Source of the DNA: Aristolochia californica
Taxonomy: Eukaryota; Streptophyta; Magnoliopsida; Piperales; Aristolochiaceae
NCBI GenBank assembly: GCA_029961685.1
Contig: JARWKL010000007.1
Span: 1,818,708-1,882,707 of the forward strand
Length of the DNA stretch: 64,000 nucleotides
Reading direction: 5' to 3'
The notes beneath the pieces are model-generated. The model did no database searches. It was not told the DNA's origin and saw only the letters and a list, made by a program, of their open reading frames with translations. A program made the translations under genes and the position numbers. Positions 23,601 through 35,565 of this stretch are shown in pieces; the stretch's first letter is position 1, and each line of letters starts with the position of its first letter.

Positions 23601-26600
23601 TAGACGTTGTTCATCATCTATTTTGTTATGATTTTTTCAAAATATTTGAATTTTCTTCTTGCACAAGTGGGCTATTCTGTTTCTAGCAAGACATTTTTCT
23701 TGTGATTGAGGCCATTCATTTTCCTCCATGGACTCACCTCATCGCAGCTGAGACATTTACCTTTCAGACATTCTGACATAGTACCTGATTCCAAGTTGAG
23801 CAACCATACCCAAGTGTTTTACTTAAGTGGTCAAAATCTCATATCCTAAGGCATAAGGGATATGCTTTCTGGAGACATTGTCTCACCAAAACCTAGGTAT
23901 TTCATACTATTTTTTTGGAATGATATGTCATCAAGAATCTTTTGGATTTCCAAAAAAACTAAAGACACTTTAATACTCACAACGAGAGCCAAAAGTTGTA
24001 TTTTGGGATTTTTACTTGCTAGCCGCTTCTTAAGTGCCTTGAGAGCATCCTTTGCCTGCCTGCACTCCCACAAATAAAATAGAGGAAAAAATTAATAGGT
24101 TAAACTTGAGCTATGCAATCATTTTAACAATAAAAAGGATTACGTGAACACATTTACTAAATAACATTTCAAGGTACAGCCAAAAAGACAATCTAGATAA
24201 ACTTTTATCATATATCTCACAGCTTCAGTCTTAGTTTAGAAAATTCCTGTTCTCCCTAAAGTAGTTCATTTTTTTTGGTGGAAAAACTCTAACTACTGAC
24301 CAGTTGATTACCCGAGGCCCTCTAGAGGATGTTCATTATAAATTTTGCAATGCCATGGAGGAATCAGTTAACCATTTGTTCAGTCATTGTCCTTTTGTTT
24401 TTTTTGTTTTTTTTTTCTGTTTGGGGTGCTTTATCGAGTAATTTTTTGGCTTTCCATGGGTTTTCCACTGCATTTTCCAGATTTTATGATTGAATTTCTA
24501 CATCAGCCTTTGTCTTCTCATGGTCGTTTGTTATGGCGAGTTTCCTTTGCAGCTACTGTTTGAGCTATTTAGAAAGAGCAGAATAATCGTATTTTTAATG
24601 GTAGACAGGATTTTTTGGGAGTGGTTGAAAAGATTATTCATTACACTCGATTTTGTGTCATTAAATTTTCTGGACTTCAATATTTTTCAAGCTCAATTCT
24701 CAGAGTGCATTGGCACCATATAACAGCCTCCTCTGACTCTCGAATCCCAGCCAATGAGCCTCGGTCTCCCCCTCTAAGAGGGCAGACTAAAACTCAAACT
24801 AGATGGGAGTTCAAGGGGTAACAACCCAGACTCTGTTGCAGGTGGGGGTGTAGTTTGAGATTCTTCTGGTTTTTGTCCTTTGGGTATACTTAGTGCCTTT
24901 GGATTGTTGTGATTCAACTCAGGCTAAACTCAAGGCACTTTTACGGGGAAATGAAGATTTTTTCTCAGAAATTTTTGGATCCTCTCATTATTGAAGGCAA
25001 TTCAGCTGGTGTTATGTTGTGGTTTACTTCAAGCAAATCCATCCCCCCCAACCCCACCCACCCCACCCCCCAGCATTTTTTACATATTCGTGATGAGATT
25101 ATGGAGTATTCTCAGCATCTTGACATTCAGTGGCTTCATCACATGTGCAGTGCAAATGGGCTGGCAGATTCCTTAGCACAATATGGAGTTGATTTTCCAA
25201 TTTTTTTAGTGGCTGATTCCTTTCCATTTGATGTTGATTAACTTTTTTGGATTTTTGTTCTAGTTTGTTTAATAGCGGCATGTTCCGCATCTTTTGCACA
25301 TTCTTTCACCCTTGAATGAATTTTTCATTTTCATCTTTTGATTGTGTGAACAGTGACACAATTATAGCATACCATAAACATAGAATAGACTAACTCAACC
25401 AGAATTTCCGCTACAATTTTCTTATTTCAACAGAGGCACACATTCAACTCAAGGCATTTGAACCCAAGAAATGCAAGCCCTAGACATCAATCCATGAAGT
25501 CAAAAACATCTTTTTGCTCATACCTAGAGCTTTCTAACATAGAAAAAAAAAAGTGGGAAAGTAGAAGAAGATGCAGGATTTCAAGAGCAAATAAAATAAT
25601 TTTGTTCCATATTTGGCTAATTTCCAAGCAATTAATTAATTGATTTGTAAGACCTACATCAATAATAGAAAACAATAAAAAAGTCCAAGAAGAACATGCC
25701 CACCATTACACTCAATGATCAAAGAAGGTAAGTTTTCATTTCCAATCACCTTTAGATGAGGTCTTGGATAGTTTTAAATCCTTGACCAATATTGGCAAAT
25801 ATTTAGTACGTTTATGAAAATAGCAAATGAATCAGGAACCAAATCCTCCTCTGCCAATATGAATAGATCAAACGAATCACCATATGGCAAGTACTAAAAA
25901 TGGAAATTCCATCTTCCTTTAGACTGCTTTTTTGTTAAAGTGATCCTTTGACTTAGCTTTAAAACTGCATAAATGCAAAGTCTAAGAAAAGAATCATTGA
26001 TTGCACAAAGGTATACAGAAGCAATGTTGACCAATGAAATAACATCATTTGGCATTGATCCTGTCATCATTATCATCATTGTTGCAAGAGCCTTCTCTCA
26101 ACCCTATCTGGATCAGAGGTATCTTCCTCTCCATTCTGTTCTATATTTTTCTACATTGACAGATCAGCCACCTTTGCATCTTTCCTGACACCTCTGTCCA
26201 TTCAATTTCCAGTCTTCCTCTAACTCTCATTGGTCCATCTACCCACATCACCAACATTCCTCTTACTAATGAATATACAACTTCAGTCTTACATGCCCAA
26301 CCCATTTTAGACAACTCTCCCTTATCTTTATTTATATCTTCTACTCCAATGACTTCCCTAATGTATACATGTATTTCTATTTTATTTTTCCAAACATCCA
26401 TCTCCTTGTATTTGCCACCCTCATCTTTTGGAGGAAATATTTCTTCATTTTCCAAAAATGAAAATCTGCTACACAAAACAATGGTTGTATAACAGCCATC
26501 TTATGAAGATTTGTCTTAATCTGGTTTTCATATGAATTACCCAACTAAAACAACAATATCCTATCTTCAGCAGCATCCTTTAGTTCCATGAGGCTGAAAA

Positions 26601-28020
26601 TAAAACCAGATGTTGACTTAATGTTTAATTGTTTTCATCACTGAAAACCAATTTCTCCAATTTGGATAAAAGATGTCCCACAGAAAAACTTTTATCACAA
26701 ATTAATGATGCAAGCGGAAATGAATCCCATGGACATTGAAGGAGTTAGGGAATGCAGAAATCATGATTCAAAGAGTTTTTTGAAGTAGTCAAAACAGACA
26801 TTTCAACTTGGTAAAAAGAAACCCACAACTGTTTTGGTGACATCTTTCCTAACTGAAAGAAGCTGGTTCCAACTTCCACATTACCTAATGCATGGCAATA
26901 TTTCATTTGCATGTAGACTTACTGATGCAGACAAGTTTGGTTAGAATGCTCAATAGGGAGCCTAAAACTGAAAAATAAAACAAGGTAAAACTTGATCACT
27001 TGAAGAGCTGGAAGATAAATTTGAAATGATGATCTCTCAAAAAAATACAGGCAAGAAGATCCTTAAGTATTGCTAAAAATATGACATTTTAATTAAAAAA
27101 TGTTTGAATCTTTTAACCTTCATATAAGGTCAACAAGTGCAAGGAGTTAATTTCCTGCATAAGGGTATTCCAGTCATTTGACTTCAGTTAGCAAACTTAT
27201 TTATGTCTTCTTCTTTTGTGCTGTTAGGCTTTCAGTTAATAAGCATGTTATTATTGATTAAAAAAGGCATTTTTAGAGTTTATTTTGAATAGTGAGAGGC
27301 AAAAGTGACACTCTGTAAAGAAATAGAAGGTTGTTGGGTTTAATCCGGTAATCTTAGACCCCTCCCTCACCTCAGTTATAAGAAATATGGTTGTTTTCAC
27401 ACAAATCTCTAAATTTATGTTTAGCTTGGATTAACAAACTTTAAAACAGAACAACAGCAATTCTTTGTACGTCAGATTCCAGTTGAAGCAAAAACTTTCT
27501 GCATTTCGGTTTAACCTACAGATGTGAAGCGCATCTCAGTCATTAGAGTGTGTCGTATTTACACCTACATAATTCATTTTCCAGACAAACTTCTATCCAG
27601 TAAAAGCCCCTACCCCCAATTGCTATTTGATAGTGCAATATAATTCGAGACAACAAAAACCGAAAGCCCCTACCCTCCCAATACCAGTTGAAGCAAAAAC
27701 TTGCTGAATTTCGGTTTAACCTACAGATGTGCAGAGCAAACTCAGTCGTTAGGGTGTATCTTATTTTCATCTACATAATTCATTTTCCAGACAAACTTCA
27801 ATTCAGTAAAAGCCCCTAGCCTCCCAATTGCTAATTGATAGTGCAATTTCATTTGATACAACAAAAACCATACAATTAAGGTAATAAGTAGAAAGCAAGA
27901 AAAAGAACCATACACTGGATCCATATTGATGATATCACATATCTCAAGATTGATCGCCCAATCTGGACCAATCAGCATGTCATTTGTAGCCCTTTCCACG
28001 CAAGCTGCAGCATTTGCCAT
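13990..28020 (-). CDS. TOL: TOM1-like (TOL) protein, VHS and GAT domains; C-terminus lost in assembly gap
   Basis: TOL proteins bind ubiquitinated membrane cargo on endosomes or the plasma membrane and act as the plant substitute for ESCRT-0. Coding exons on the - strand: 28020-27914, 24059-23981, 21929-21831, 16637-16524, 16037-15886, 15764-15683, 14594-14509, and 14402 into the gap at 14198. All have GT-AG borders and matching phases, giving 307 residues up to the gap. The VHS domain (about 10-145) includes [38 protein letters not shown] and [20 protein letters not shown]. The GAT domain (about 190-275) includes [19 protein letters not shown] and [19 protein letters not shown]. The acidic stretch [14 protein letters not shown] follows. 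ATG 28018-28020 gives the family's usual MANAAAC start. The sequence after the gap (14098-13990) cannot be assigned to coding or 3' UTR. The member number (TOL1-9) is not determined. Confidence 0.93.
14099..14198. other. Assembly gap of 100 N inside the last visible TOL exon
   Basis: Exactly 100 undetermined bases, the conventional length for a gap of unknown size. It removes the TOL reading frame after ...SEDDFSEL. The missing stretch may be much longer or shorter than 100 bases. Confidence 0.95.
14660..14853. mobile_element. Foldback MITE (Tourist/PIF-Harbinger-like) in TOL intron
   Basis: About 190 bp with terminal inverted repeats GGGTCCGTTTGGAACCCC at the left and the complement GGGTCTGCTTGGAACCCC at the right. 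The inner arms are also inverted copies (GAGAATTTGACCATTATTAT against ATAATAATGGTCAAATTCTC), so nearly the whole element can fold into one hairpin. Flanking TAA/TAG could be a 3-bp target duplication of the TWA kind, which would favour PIF/Harbinger, but this is tentative. It lies between the exons at 14509-14594 and 15683-15764. Confidence 0.85.
17620..20000 (-). mobile_element. Copia retrotransposon relic in TOL intron
   Basis: On the - strand, degenerate pol sequence is readable. An integrase/connection segment near 19870-19750 shows [16 protein letters not shown] and [11 protein letters not shown]. Reverse transcriptase near 18960-18780 shows [13 protein letters not shown] and [10 protein letters not shown], the YVDD active-site motif. 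RNase H near 18450-17960 shows [12 protein letters not shown] and [12 protein letters not shown] polypurine tract complement CTCCCCTCAAG lies at about 17935, and a 3' LTR candidate covers about 17620-17933. Many stops and frameshifts show it is dead. I did not find the 5' LTR on the right. Confidence 0.8.
20001..21830. other. TOL intron remainder, no recognisable gene
   Basis: Apart from the GA and TA/GA microsatellites, this stretch has only short frames with no family I recognise. One open frame (20869-21186) includes [20 protein letters not shown], which I do not recognise. It is possibly decayed transposon sequence. Confidence 0.4.
20548..20609. repeat. (GA)n microsatellite in TOL intron
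   Basis: About 30 uninterrupted AG/GA dinucleotides. A second tract at about 20763-20820 is a compound TA/CATA repeat running into (GA)n. Both lie in the 5.2 kb intron between the exons at 16637 and 21831. Confidence 0.95.
24240..25330 (+). mobile_element. LINE relic (zf-RVT and RNase H end) in TOL intron 1
   Basis: On the + strand the frame around 24290-24440 reads [20 protein letters not shown] and [13 protein letters not shown], the zinc-binding reverse transcriptase region found at the C-terminal side of plant LINE ORF2. Further on, 24900-25240 reads an RNase H-like segment with [26 protein letters not shown] and [19 protein letters not shown]-rich insertion (CCCCCCCAACCCCACCC-like, 25044-25072) splits this segment. 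Stops and shifts are frequent. It is inserted in the same direction as + and so antisense to TOL. Confidence 0.7.
26141..26480 (-). mobile_element. Possible LINE (RTE-like) tail fragment
   Basis: An open - strand frame of 111 codons ends with [19 protein letters not shown] and [19 protein letters not shown]. The arrangement resembles the C-terminal tail of plant RTE-type LINE ORFs (RWFGHV...PVRR...RGRGRPK.TW.EV), but key residues differ. Low confidence. Confidence 0.3.
27476..27870. repeat. Two-copy tandem duplication, period about 208 bp, in TOL intron 1
   Basis: Copies at about 27476-27683 and 27684-27870 share CCAGTTGAAGCAAAAACTT, TTCGGTTTAACCTACAGATG, CTACATAATTCATTTTCCAG and AGTAAAAGCCCCTA. 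The second copy ends close to the splice donor of exon 1 (27914). Confidence 0.85.
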
Positions 28021-28900
28021 ATGCACTCTTGCTTCCACTAGTTTCCTCTGACGACAACAAAACTAGACAGTCAGCTACAAATCGTTTTTCAAAAACATAC
28101 ACTGAAATGACTATGACACAAGCAAATGATCTTTAGATTCCAAATAAGTACCATTGAGACCAAACTAGTGCATCCTACAACCACCTATCCACATAAGTAA
28201 CAAATGGATATGTAAAAAAAGAAAAGAAAAAAACGCAATGATTCCGACAAATTACGACTGCCGAGTTGTGATTCAAAAGCGTAATTTTCACATACTCATC
28301 GACAGAATGTCTTCCTCGGCCAGTATAAGAGTCGAATAAACATCTGAATTCTATTAAGCAACCAAAATAAGGATATCTAATTTCTGACAAGCTATCTCAT
28401 CTTTGTTGTCGGAAAATTTCTCTCTCAGATTGGCAGAAATGGATAAAAAGAATTCCGCCACTTCTTAGATTAGTATTTCACTATTTTTTCCATTTCACAA
28501 ACAAAAATGAATCAACAGGAACCGTAGATGAAGAAAATCATTTAGTCACTAAAAAACGCGAACTGATCAAACCCATAAAATAAAGAACTGAAAACTCCTC
28601 ACACCCCGAAGCAAATAACAAGACCAAATGAATCCAGCCAACAAAAACGATAAGAACCGACTTCTCAGATTTCCCTCATTTCAATCAAATCAATTCCCAA
28701 CACAAACCCACCAATCGAAAGCGAAGACAACCACGTATACCCGATCAAAAGTTCAGAAAAAAACACAAAAAAAAACAAGAGAGATAGAACCACACCTGAC
28801 ACCTCCAATAAAAGAACCAGAGAGACGAAGAGAAGAAAGAAAGTTGTGGGTACGCGATATGTCCTCGGTACAAGTCAGTTCGTTGATTTTTTTTTAAAAT
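28021..28900 (-). promoter_or_regulatory. TOL: Probable 5' UTR, leader intron and promoter side of TOL
   Basis: Upstream of the TOL ATG there is a plausible acceptor (TTGTTGTCGTCAG, about 28050). A plausible donor (TGTCAG followed by GTGTGG) lies near 28796, which suggests one leader intron of about 0.75 kb and a first non-coding exon near 28800-28880. This is inferred from splice-like signals only. The ORFs in this stretch are low-complexity and not convincing. Confidence 0.4.
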
Positions 28901-29870
28901 CTCTAGTACTCGAGAACTTATGGAGTACTGGTTGTGCCTCTTCTACCTCTGAATTCCTCGTTTTTTCAGATATGGCGATATCTTTTCAGTCCCATCTGCG
29001 AAAATTCCTATAATATGCAGTAAGCGCGTGACACGCAATCTCTCAATACCGACTGCGATGACTGGCGACCTTTTGTGGATATCTCACGAAATGAACCATA
29101 TATTTGTTCGGAACGTGGGGCCAGTGTTCAGTGTGGCCCACAAGATTTTATCAAATTGGTGGAGTCGACGAATTGCGATTGTGGGCCCATATTAGAAATA
29201 CTAATGCATTTTGAAAGAGAAATAAAATAATATTTTAGAAAATTAATAAATTAATAAATTTTAAAATAACCTTATTAAAAATAAAATTTTAGTTATTAAA
29301 TATTCACATTTAAAAATCCTATTAACCAATTTTATTGAAATGGTTTTACTAATTAATAATATTTTTTACCCACTTCCTTCTAACCAATTTTATGATTTAT
29401 GCTTAAAATTAAAATAAAAATTTAAAATATGTAAATTTAATAAATTGGTTGTCATTTTTATTTATTTTTCAAATGTAATTAAATTTTAATCATTTAGGTA
29501 TCTTTTTAGCTATTAAAATTGAATTAGTTGTGATTGTTATATTTTAACAAGGGAAAATAAGGTACTTTTAATTATTTTGAAACAATGTTTAAAGGATTCC
29601 ATAGTATGCATTACAGAAGGAGCAAAAGAAATATTTTTTGTTATCTAGTAGGATTCAAGAAATTAAAATTTGGTAATAGGGCTTTTGGGATCATAATTTT
29701 ATTTAGGGATTTTTATTATTTTCATATTAAATATATTCAATTTTGCAAGAAGAAAATGGGAGATACTTGGGTTTACAAAACCCTTTCTCCTATTTATAAT
29801 TTAAACAAAATCAACCCCCTATCCTGTCCAAAGGGTCTCGCTCTGGAGAGAAGAATCCTTTTGTAGACAA
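28900..29870. other. Intergenic AT-rich DNA left of the LTR cluster
   Basis: The first 250 bases have mixed composition and are probably TOL promoter. From about 29210 to 29760 the DNA is strongly AT-rich with many AATTTTA/TTAATAA runs, possibly a scaffold-attachment type region. I see no gene. An open frame at 29585-29866 matches nothing I know. Confidence 0.4.
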
Positions 29871-30569
29871 GTGTTTAGTCTGCTAGTTTGACCAGCTTCT
29901 TTACATGGACCGAAGAAGACACATAGCGGAGATGACTGAGTGGTCTATGCTCGGGGATATTCTATTGTGAGTCTTCCATAGCAACAAATTGGTAGACATG
30001 CACTCTTGCACAACGAGAGCACTAGACGTGCATGAATCGGTGCAAAAGACCAGGATGCAAACAAACTATTGTTTCATAGAGAAACAGATACCATAAAGAG
30101 GAAATGAACTTATCTTTTATGAATCAGCTTAGGCAATCTTCTTCAAAATGAATGCCTATGAAATCTTCATCATAAATCATCATCTTCATGTCTCATAATC
30201 TGAGCAGCAATGAAGCAAAGAACGAACAAGGACAAGACAACATCAACAGCAAGTCGATCATCCATCGAGCAATATCAAGTTTGGAATTCATAGCTAGGAA
30301 TCCTAAAAATCAAAGCTTTGATACCATGTTGATTTTTAGGACTTCATGGATTATATCTTGGGCAAATGAAGAGAAAACACGGTGAGAAGAAAAAGGGAGA
30401 AATAATAGGGTTATGGACTTAGTCCAAACCCTCCCCCTTCAATTATATTTATATATGTTAAAAGTACAATATTATAATTATACCCTTTACCCTAGTAAGA
30501 GTAAAGAAGAGATAAAAAATATAAAGTAATTATATCAATGACACTCTAATTACATTATATCTTCCAACA
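29870..30569 (-). mobile_element. LTR retrotransposon remnant, family B (5' LTR, PBS, leader)
   Basis: On the - strand the LTR runs 30569-30327 (243 bp, TGTTGGAAGAT... to ...TCCTAAAAATCAACA). A PBS TGGTATCAAAGC follows (30326-30315, one mismatch from the usual tRNA-Met PBS), then non-coding leader sequence. It shares blocks with the LTR at 11488-11796. No pol genes remain. Confidence 0.65.
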
Positions 30570-30947
30570 CCTTAGAACAAGCCCTATCTCTTGCCCTCTC
30601 GCTACTATTTTTGCTCCTTGTAAAATCATTGAGGAGAAAATATGTTTTCCATATGTCTTTTGAAGGACAATCACGGACTAAAAAGAATGATGCAATTCAA
30701 AAACCTTTTTGTTTTTGCGAAACTCTTACCCACAACTCTTTCCAATAATTGGAGCATAAAGTCTCCTCTTGTTGATAGCAGTGATGGATTTTAATTGTGA
30801 ATATGAATTTTCTCTAACTAAAGTTTCTCATTAGAAAAATAACGTTTGCTTCACCAATGTGTTTTTTATCGCACCAAGACTTCTACAGTGTCTGAGACGT
30901 TGATTGTTCTCAAGGCCCAAGATCTATTATGCCTCCACAAATTTCTT

Positions 30948-31352
30948 TGTTGGAAGATGGGTTGAAGCCTACATGACCAAGGAAGGCCCACACGCTAAGA
31001 GAGGTGTGTTAGAAGATGGGCTCAAGCCCACACGACCAAGGAAGACTCACATATCCAAGAGAGTTGGAAGATGGGCTCAAACCCACGTGTCCAAGAGGTG
31101 GCATGATGGTAAATAAGAGGTCATCTCATAAAGATGAAACTAATGTAATTAGTTTAAGTTTTTTGTCTTTTCTTCACTTTTCTAGGGTACGAGCATAATT
31201 ATAATATTATACCTTTTATTCATCTATCAATAAAGCTTCAGGGTGAGGGTTAGGACGCAAGTCCATATCCTCTTCCTTCTTTCTATTTTCTCCCTAACAT
31301 GTCTTCTCTCCTTTTCTCTATGAGCCAATCCATGAAATCCTGAAAATCAACG
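30948..31352 (+). repeat. LTR of family A (copy A2) followed by PBS
   Basis: A 405-bp LTR starting TGTTGGAAGATGGG and ending ATCAACG (CA changed to CG), followed by the PBS TGGTACCAGAGC at 31353-31364. The first 160 bases hold three copies of the roughly 55-60 bp unit with the TGGGCTCAAGCCCA palindrome. It is homologous to 2174-2605 and 32018-32417. Confidence 0.8.
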
Positions 31353-32017
31353 TGGTACCAGAGCATTGATTTTCAGAACTCGTAGCTATGATATTTTTAG
31401 AATTCCAAACTACTCGATTCTTTGCTTCCCCAATCTTTTACTCAGATGAACTACTTAGATTATTTGTTGCTATTTTCTTTCATTTTAATTTGTTGATTTT
31501 GTTATCTTTGGCTGGTCATTGGTTCTCTGGTATATTACTGCTACATCCCCTAGTATACTGTTGTCGAGGTGTCGTTGGCGTTTCATCAAGACGTGATAAG
31601 CAGAACCTCTGATATCATCCATCTCGACTCTCTTTCGTATCCCCAAAGGATTTGGTTTTGAGGGAGCCATTTCACCAGGCGGTGACAGGGAGAAGAAAAA
31701 AAATCACACGATGTGCAGAAGCACAAAGGAAACAAAAATAGAAACACCCCACTAGAAACAAACTTCCAGTGGCTCCACCATTGATCGAAGTGGGTCTATT
31801 TCGGCATGGGTCCCGTCGTAGTTGCTCCGATAGCGCAGAAACAGACCACGCCCCTAACAACAATCATTAATGCTTGATTCATCCCTAACAAGAATACTAT
31901 TTTTTTTGGGTCTCGTTGGCGACCGCATCCCTAGCCTGTGAAGCTTGATTTCTCCACTTGCAAGAAATGACCATTCAGTAGAAGTCCATCAGTCAGAATC
32001 TGATCTTCGGTGACCTT
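31353..32017 (+). mobile_element. Short internal segment between two family A LTRs
   Basis: A 665-bp segment that starts with the PBS and leader but contains no pol coding and no polypurine tract before the next LTR. The leader resembles the one after the second LTR (both have GCATTGATTTT, ACTCGTAGC and TTTTTAGAATTCC). Open frames here look fortuitous. Confidence 0.55.
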
Positions 32018-32417
32018 TGTTGGAAGATGAGTTTAAGCCCACATGACCAAAGAAGACCCACATATCCAAGAGAAGTGTGTTAGAAGATGGGTTCAAGCCC
32101 ACACGACCAAGGAAGACCCACATGTCCATGAGAGGTGGAAGATGGGCTCAAACCCATAGACCAAGGAAGGCCCACACTTCCAGGAGTGGTGGCATGATGA
32201 TAAATAAAGAGTCATCTCATAAAGATGACATTGATGTAATTAGTTTTAAGTTTAAGGGGCATAATTATAATATTATAATTTTACTCATCTATAAATAAAG
32301 TTTCAGGGGAATGGTTAGGACACAAGTCCATAACCCCTTTCTTCCTCTTGTTTTATCCCCAACATGTCGTCTCTCATTTTCTCCACGAGTTAATCCATGG
32401 AGTCTTGAAAATCAACA
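32018..32417 (+). repeat. LTR of family A (copy A3), also followed by a PBS
   Basis: A 400-bp LTR from TGTTGGAAGATGAG to ATCAACA. A PBS-like TGGCATCAGAGC follows at 32418-32429, so this copy is also in 5' LTR position. It carries the same three-unit tandem array at its start. Confidence 0.8.
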
Positions 32418-35300
32418 TGGCATCAGAGCATTGATTTTTAGGACTCGTAGCAATGGTTTTTTAGAATTCCTATCTTACTGTCTCGACTACTCATTCAGAG
32501 TTGGCCTACCCACATTGTGATTTCTTTTGAACTTCTTTCAATTCCCAATTTTTTATATTCTACATCGTTTCCTTGTTTTTTTTTATTCTCAACACGAATT
32601 TTTTTCTATGGATAGATGGTCTAAAATCAACATATCTCAAGAGGCCTTTAGACCTTCCTTTCTTTGGGTCATCGCGAACAATTTAGATTTTGGGCCCTGG
32701 TCATGATTTGAGGACATCCTAGCTCGAAGTGGGTTGGAGCCAAATCCCTCTCATTGTTGCATTTTTTGGTTTGTTTGACCAAAAAGTTGTTACAAGAACT
32801 GAGACATGTTGCCAGTGTTTGTGGTGACCCAAAAGCTATTACAAGAATTGAGTTGGAGGAAAATGGACATGTTGCCAGTGTTTGTGGTGGCCTACTCTTG
32901 CTTTCGGGTGTGAGAATCCAATTGCTATTGCTTTACCATTAGGACATCAACATAAAGATGTAATGCATCTTCCAGGAGATACCATCCATAACCTCTACTA
33001 GCTAAAACAATGCAACATGATTTTCAAGTCCTTGGTAACCATGGCTAGCAAATCCTTCTCCTGATTCCACTCGGCGATCTTGATAAGAGAAGCTATTGGT
33101 TTATCAAATTGGAGCTGAAATGGGACTCGTTGCTTTGATCTCGTTGACTTCTATTGTGTAAAGACGGCATGACCCCGATGGATGGAGACTGAAGAAGATG
33201 ATTAAACTTCCAGAGTTACCAAAGAGCGCACACAAAGTTGCCATTATTGTCTTCACTGGAACTTCCCTATTTTCGTTGGTTATCATCGTTGTTTAGAAAG
33301 ATCACGACTCAGTGCCATCGAATCGATGCTCTTAACCTTGTTTTGTCCTTCGCTGGATCTGATTAATCATTTTGGCATTATGGCTTATTCTATTGCCTAT
33401 TTGATTGTTGTTGTTTCTCTAGCTATCCAGCGACTCCATTATTAATGATGACGGAAGTTTATTTTTGGAAAATTATCCAAGGTCGTATTAGTCGTTTCCA
33501 TTGTTTGCTAATCACTTTGTTGGACCGTGCTGATTGTTGCCTACTTTTCGTAATTCTTGCTTGTCTCTTCACTATCTAATTGCCATCACTTTGTTGGACA
33601 ACACTAATTGCTGAAAAGTTAAGTTGATTGATTAGTGCACCTAGACCGATCGATCAGGCCATGATTTTACTGATTGTGTAATGCATGTACGATTGATCAA
33701 TGACAAGGGTATGATCAATCATGAATTGTATCCCTCATTCACATACTTTTGTATGATCAATCAAACAAATGGTATGATTGATCATTCTTCACAGTTTTTC
33801 AATGCCTAGACTAAGTTGATTGATTAGTCAATAGGAGATGATCGATTAGTCCACAAGGGATAAGCGATCATGATTTATAACACATTCTAGCCAAGTTTTG
33901 TTTGATTGATTAATCACTTCTGATTGATTAGTCATGTTTTATATTTTGAGCTAGTGCACATTCCAAATGATCAATAATTAGTAGATAATGATCGATCATG
34001 CCATTGTCAAATTTCTATTATAGGTTTCAAAGCATGAAGACATCATTTCCTAAGTTATTCTACCATGTTAGAAAGATAGGTATGCATCGGTAAAACATGT
34101 CATGCATGCAAAATATCATGTAGCTCAAAAAAATTTAATTGTACCTCAAGTTTGAAGAATTAAGCTGCTATCTTACATGAATAAAGTTATCGAGATTTGT
34201 TTGAATACTTAGACTCTAATTTTCAATTCTTCGTTTCTTCTCTTGTGGGTGCTTCTTCAAGATGACTTGACACATATATGGAGCTTGAGTTATTGAGATG
34301 CTTATGATTGTTCTATTGCATAGACCTTATTTTTTTTGTCTCTTGAAGGAAAGACATTTAAAATGCTAAGCTTATAATTATTAAAATAATTAAGTTTTGT
34401 TATCATCAAAATATGCATGGGAGTCAACATATGCATGATTGGAAGACACATGCCTAAGGACTAAGTAGTAGTTTAAACAACTGGAGGCCATCCAATCGCT
34501 TGACAATTGATCAAATTGTAGAAAAGAGAAAAAAAAGTTATTGTTTTAAACCATTCACCTAGATGATTGAAGAGTTTGGCATACGAAGATATGAAGAAGA
34601 AGAGGCTATAATGAAGGTCCACCTACTAGACTGCTTGTTTTCAAACATTAGGAGAGAGAGAAGCCTCTATTAAGTCTCGTTCACTCATTTGATTGAACGT
34701 CCCATGCAATGAAAAACAGAAGGAGATGTGGAATACCCAAGTAGACTATCCTAATGGATCTACTCCATCCAGACAATAAGAGAGAGAAAAAGCATTGTAA
34801 GCTCCTGTGTAGCCAACGATTTGGACGCTATGACAAATTTAAGAGTAAGTTATGAAGATCACCTAACCACACTTGAAAACAAAATTAGACATTATCACCA
34901 TAATTTGTTTAACAATTGGAATCATGAAGTTACATTTTTTTATTGAAGTTTTTGTAATGGATTTAGCCTAATTTTGTGAAATGACAAAGTGTCATTCTTG
35001 GGAGAAATGACACTCAAACTCAAACAACTAGTTGTTGTATTGCTTAATCTCATCTATTTAAAAGGATTTTGCTACCCATATTGTTGACCACATATTGCTA
35101 TAGAAAATTGAAGTCTTCTCACACACTTCCATCATTCTAATACGATATGAGATTTCTAAAAGAGCCAAAACCAAGTGTACATAAAAAACAGCTACATATT
35201 TGGGCTAAAGTTTTGAAAAATCATTTCATATACAATATTTTCAAGCTAAAATTAGCTATAAATGAAGGCATTCACAAATAGCTCACATTCCCAAGGGATG
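32418..35300. other. Non-coding region right of A3, probably retroelement interior
   Basis: It starts with the A3 PBS and leader. No gag or pol can be read. It contains a GATC-rich motif block at 33623-34000. The remaining DNA has only short, unconvincing frames. Confidence 0.45.
33623..34000. repeat. Cluster of TGATTGATYA / TGATCGATCA motifs
   Basis: About 13 copies of GATTGATTAGT, CGATCGATCA, GATTGATCA, ATGATCAATCA and close variants occur in both orientations within about 380 bases, spaced irregularly. They are not a simple tandem array; longer unrelated spacers separate them. Confidence 0.8.
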
Positions 35301-35565
35301 TGAACTGAACTCAACTGAACTTACTGAAGAGAAGAAATCAAGAAAAGAAGAAAAGCAAAATCATTCTTCTTGAGCTAAGTTAAAAGCTCGAGTGCCCTCT
35401 TCGCACAGTGATTTCTGAAATTTGTGTTTCAGAACAACATCTGAATCTGAACCACCAAAACAGGGCGGGAGAAGGGGAGGAAAACAAAACGCAGGGAAGA
35501 GAAGAAACCATTTAGCAATACCAGTATCATGTCAACTTACTTGGCAGCCAATTTCTTTCCTTCAA

